DNA from: UBA1189 sp045654565
GTDB taxonomy: Bacteria; Bacteroidota; Bacteroidia; Bacteroidales; Bacteroidaceae
Assembly (NCBI GenBank): GCA_045654565.1
Contig: JAZONP010000163.1
Span: 1 to 5,292, forward strand
Length of the DNA stretch: 5,292 nt
Direction: 5' to 3'
Numbering within the stretch: the stretch's first letter is position 1; each line of letters begins with the position of its first letter. Below the pieces are notes generated by a model. It had not been told where the DNA came from. It searched no databases and saw only the letters and a list, made by a program, of their open reading frames with translations. A program made the position numbers and the translations under genes. Shown here piece by piece: positions 4,731-5,292 of the stretch.

Positions 4731-5036
4731 CTTGCATGCAGGGTGGTCGAAGAACTCGCCGAAGAGTCCTCGTGCGAGTTGCCAGTTGTCCCGATTGATA
4801 CAGTACCTCACCTTGGGCGCCTCCACCTCACCTTGTATCAGTCCCGCCTCCTTCAGCTCCTTGAGGTGCTGCGACACGGTAGCCTTGGCTATGGGCAACT
4901 CCTCGTGTATGTCGCCAAAGTAGCAGGTGTCCTGCTTGGCCAGGAACTGCAGTATCGCAATGCGTGCCGGATGCCCCATCGCCTTGGCGAAGCGGGCTAC
5001 CAACTCCTGCTTGATGGTGTAATCTTTGTTTGCCAT
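4710..5036 (-). CDS. arsR: ArsR/SmtB-family metalloid-responsive repressor
   Basis: A 108-residue winged-helix repressor that would leave DNA when arsenic or a related metalloid binds its cysteines. The dimer-forming first helices (residues 8-34) contain AKAMGHPARIAILQFL, typical of the family. The recognition helix is AKATVSQHLKELKEAGLI (50-67) and the wing runs to VRYCINRD. The candidate ligands are Cys38 in DTCYFGDI, the place of the classical ELCVCDL site but with only one Cys; Cys79; and the C-terminal group CKKEGCC (Cys101, 106, 107). A tail-based site is therefore likely. A perfect inverted repeat encloses its -7 promoter element 27 bases upstream of the start. Its own stop codon lies in a terminator loop, separating it from the five effector genes. 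The family is certain; the inducer is inferred from the neighbours. Confidence 0.95.
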   Translation of the reverse strand: MANKDYTIKQELVARFAKAMGHPARIAILQFLAKQDTCYFGDIHEELPIAKATVSQHLKELKEAGLIQGEVEAPKVRYCINRDNWQLARGLFGEFFDHPACKKEGCCE

Positions 5037-5055
5037 TGTATGGTAATCGTTTATT

Positions 5056-5077
5056 TTGTTCGCAAAAGTACGAACAA
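5056..5077 (-). promoter_or_regulatory. arsR promoter and operator: -7 element inside a perfect inverted repeat
   Basis: On the minus strand TTGTTCG (5077-5071) and CGAACAA (5062-5056) form a perfect 7-bp inverted repeat. The 8-base spacer between them is TACTTTTG, an exact TAnnTTTG -7 element. A weak -33 match (CTTG, 5094-5091) lies 20 bases upstream. A repressor on the repeat would cover the core promoter, and the leader to the ATG at 5036 would be only about 15-20 nt. This fits autorepression by ArsR. Confidence 0.75.
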
Positions 5078-5187
5078 GATTTCAAACCACCAAGCCGCAA
5101 GCCATATTTCTCTTGTTTTTTTATTCTTTTTAGGTTTTCAGAAGTTTCAAAGCAGGATAAACCTCCTTTCCATTTAGAAATGAGCCA

Positions 5188-5223
5188 CACGCCGCAGAGC
5201 ACACGAAGGTGCTTTGTGGCGTG
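5188..5223 (-). terminator. Hairpin terminator of the right-edge gene
   Basis: CACGCCGCAGAGCAC pairs with GTGCTTTGTGGCGTG as a 15-bp stem with two G-U wobbles and a 6-base loop (ACGAAG). It lies 31 bases beyond the stop of the minus-strand gene at the window edge and is a near copy of the hairpin behind arsC. Between it and the arsR promoter (5095-5187) is AT-rich sequence in which I see no gene. Confidence 0.65.
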
Positions 5224-5269
5224 TTGGCTTTAGATGATGCAGGTGATGCCAGTGTTACTGCTTGTCGGT
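5188..5269. repeat. Direct repeat copy B flanking the ars cassette
   Basis: This is the same orientation and same length as copy A at 1818-1899, displaced by 3370 bp. The match runs from the hairpin through GTGTTACTGC, which holds the stop codon of the neighbouring gene in both copies. Both proteins end in T-(E/D)-(R/K)-Q. Confidence 0.65.
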
Positions 5270-5292
5270 GATACCGAAGGTGATGCCCCTAT
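5255..5292 (-). CDS. 3' end of an unidentified gene (start beyond window)
   Basis: The minus strand reads RGITFGITDKQ and then TAA at 5257-5255. The frame is open to the window edge, and a strong hairpin follows 31 bases downstream, as expected for a real gene end. The fragment is too short to assign a family. Confidence 0.4.
   Translation of the reverse strand, partial: RGITFGITDKQ

Noticed and set aside
1..5292. tRNA, rRNA or a complete insertion sequence
   Set aside because: No cloverleaf, rRNA-like core sequence or transposase frame could be found by reading either strand.

Overview
The window looks like a chromosomal segment of a Bacteroidales bacterium (phylum Bacteroidota). Four things point there: an HU-HIG-type DNA-binding protein; a 'smalltalk'-type micropeptide; promoters with the Bacteroidota -7 element TAnnTTTG in place of a TATAAT box; and A/T-rich leaders without clear Shine-Dalgarno sequences. 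The species cannot be named from the sequence.

Left part (1-1782, + strand). The window opens inside the 3' end of an outer-membrane beta-barrel protein, closed by a strong intrinsic terminator. An HU-like protein follows from its own promoter. Behind it lies a 135-bp palindromic element whose two ends are exact 18-bp reverse complements and each form a hairpin. Next come a 30-residue lipoprotein-like micropeptide (smalltalk), a doubtful 19-codon reading frame containing a strong hairpin, an AT-rich repeat tract, and a peptidase M15A gene (D-Ala-D-Ala carboxypeptidase type) broken by a frameshift. Small peptide plus cell-wall hydrolase behind an HU-like gene is a recurrent Bacteroidales arrangement, here apparently decayed.

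Right part (1885-5036, - strand). This is an arsenic/organoarsenical resistance cassette. In transcription order it holds arsR; a thioredoxin-like lipoprotein (CATC); a CcdA/DsbD-like six-helix membrane protein of the ArsG type; a 77-residue cytosolic thioredoxin-like protein (CAKC); a DUF318/ArsP-type permease; and a thioredoxin-coupled arsenate reductase ArsC with all three catalytic cysteines. The five genes after arsR are packed with 4-6 bp gaps or ATGA overlaps. ArsC would reduce arsenate in the cytoplasm. The lipoprotein, membrane protein and small thioredoxin look like a split trans-membrane thiol relay and/or an ArsEFG-like aromatic arsenical module, and the permease would export trivalent product.

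Regulation is readable in the sequence. A perfect 7-bp inverted repeat encloses the arsR -7 element. A second site of the same geometry lies between arsR and the five-gene unit. An intrinsic terminator overlaps the last codons of arsR. Together these suggest that arsR and the effector genes are separate but co-regulated transcription units.

The cassette is bracketed by two direct copies of an approximately 82-bp terminator-hairpin repeat (1818-1899 and 5188-5269), 3370 bp apart. The right edge holds the last 11 codons of another - strand gene.
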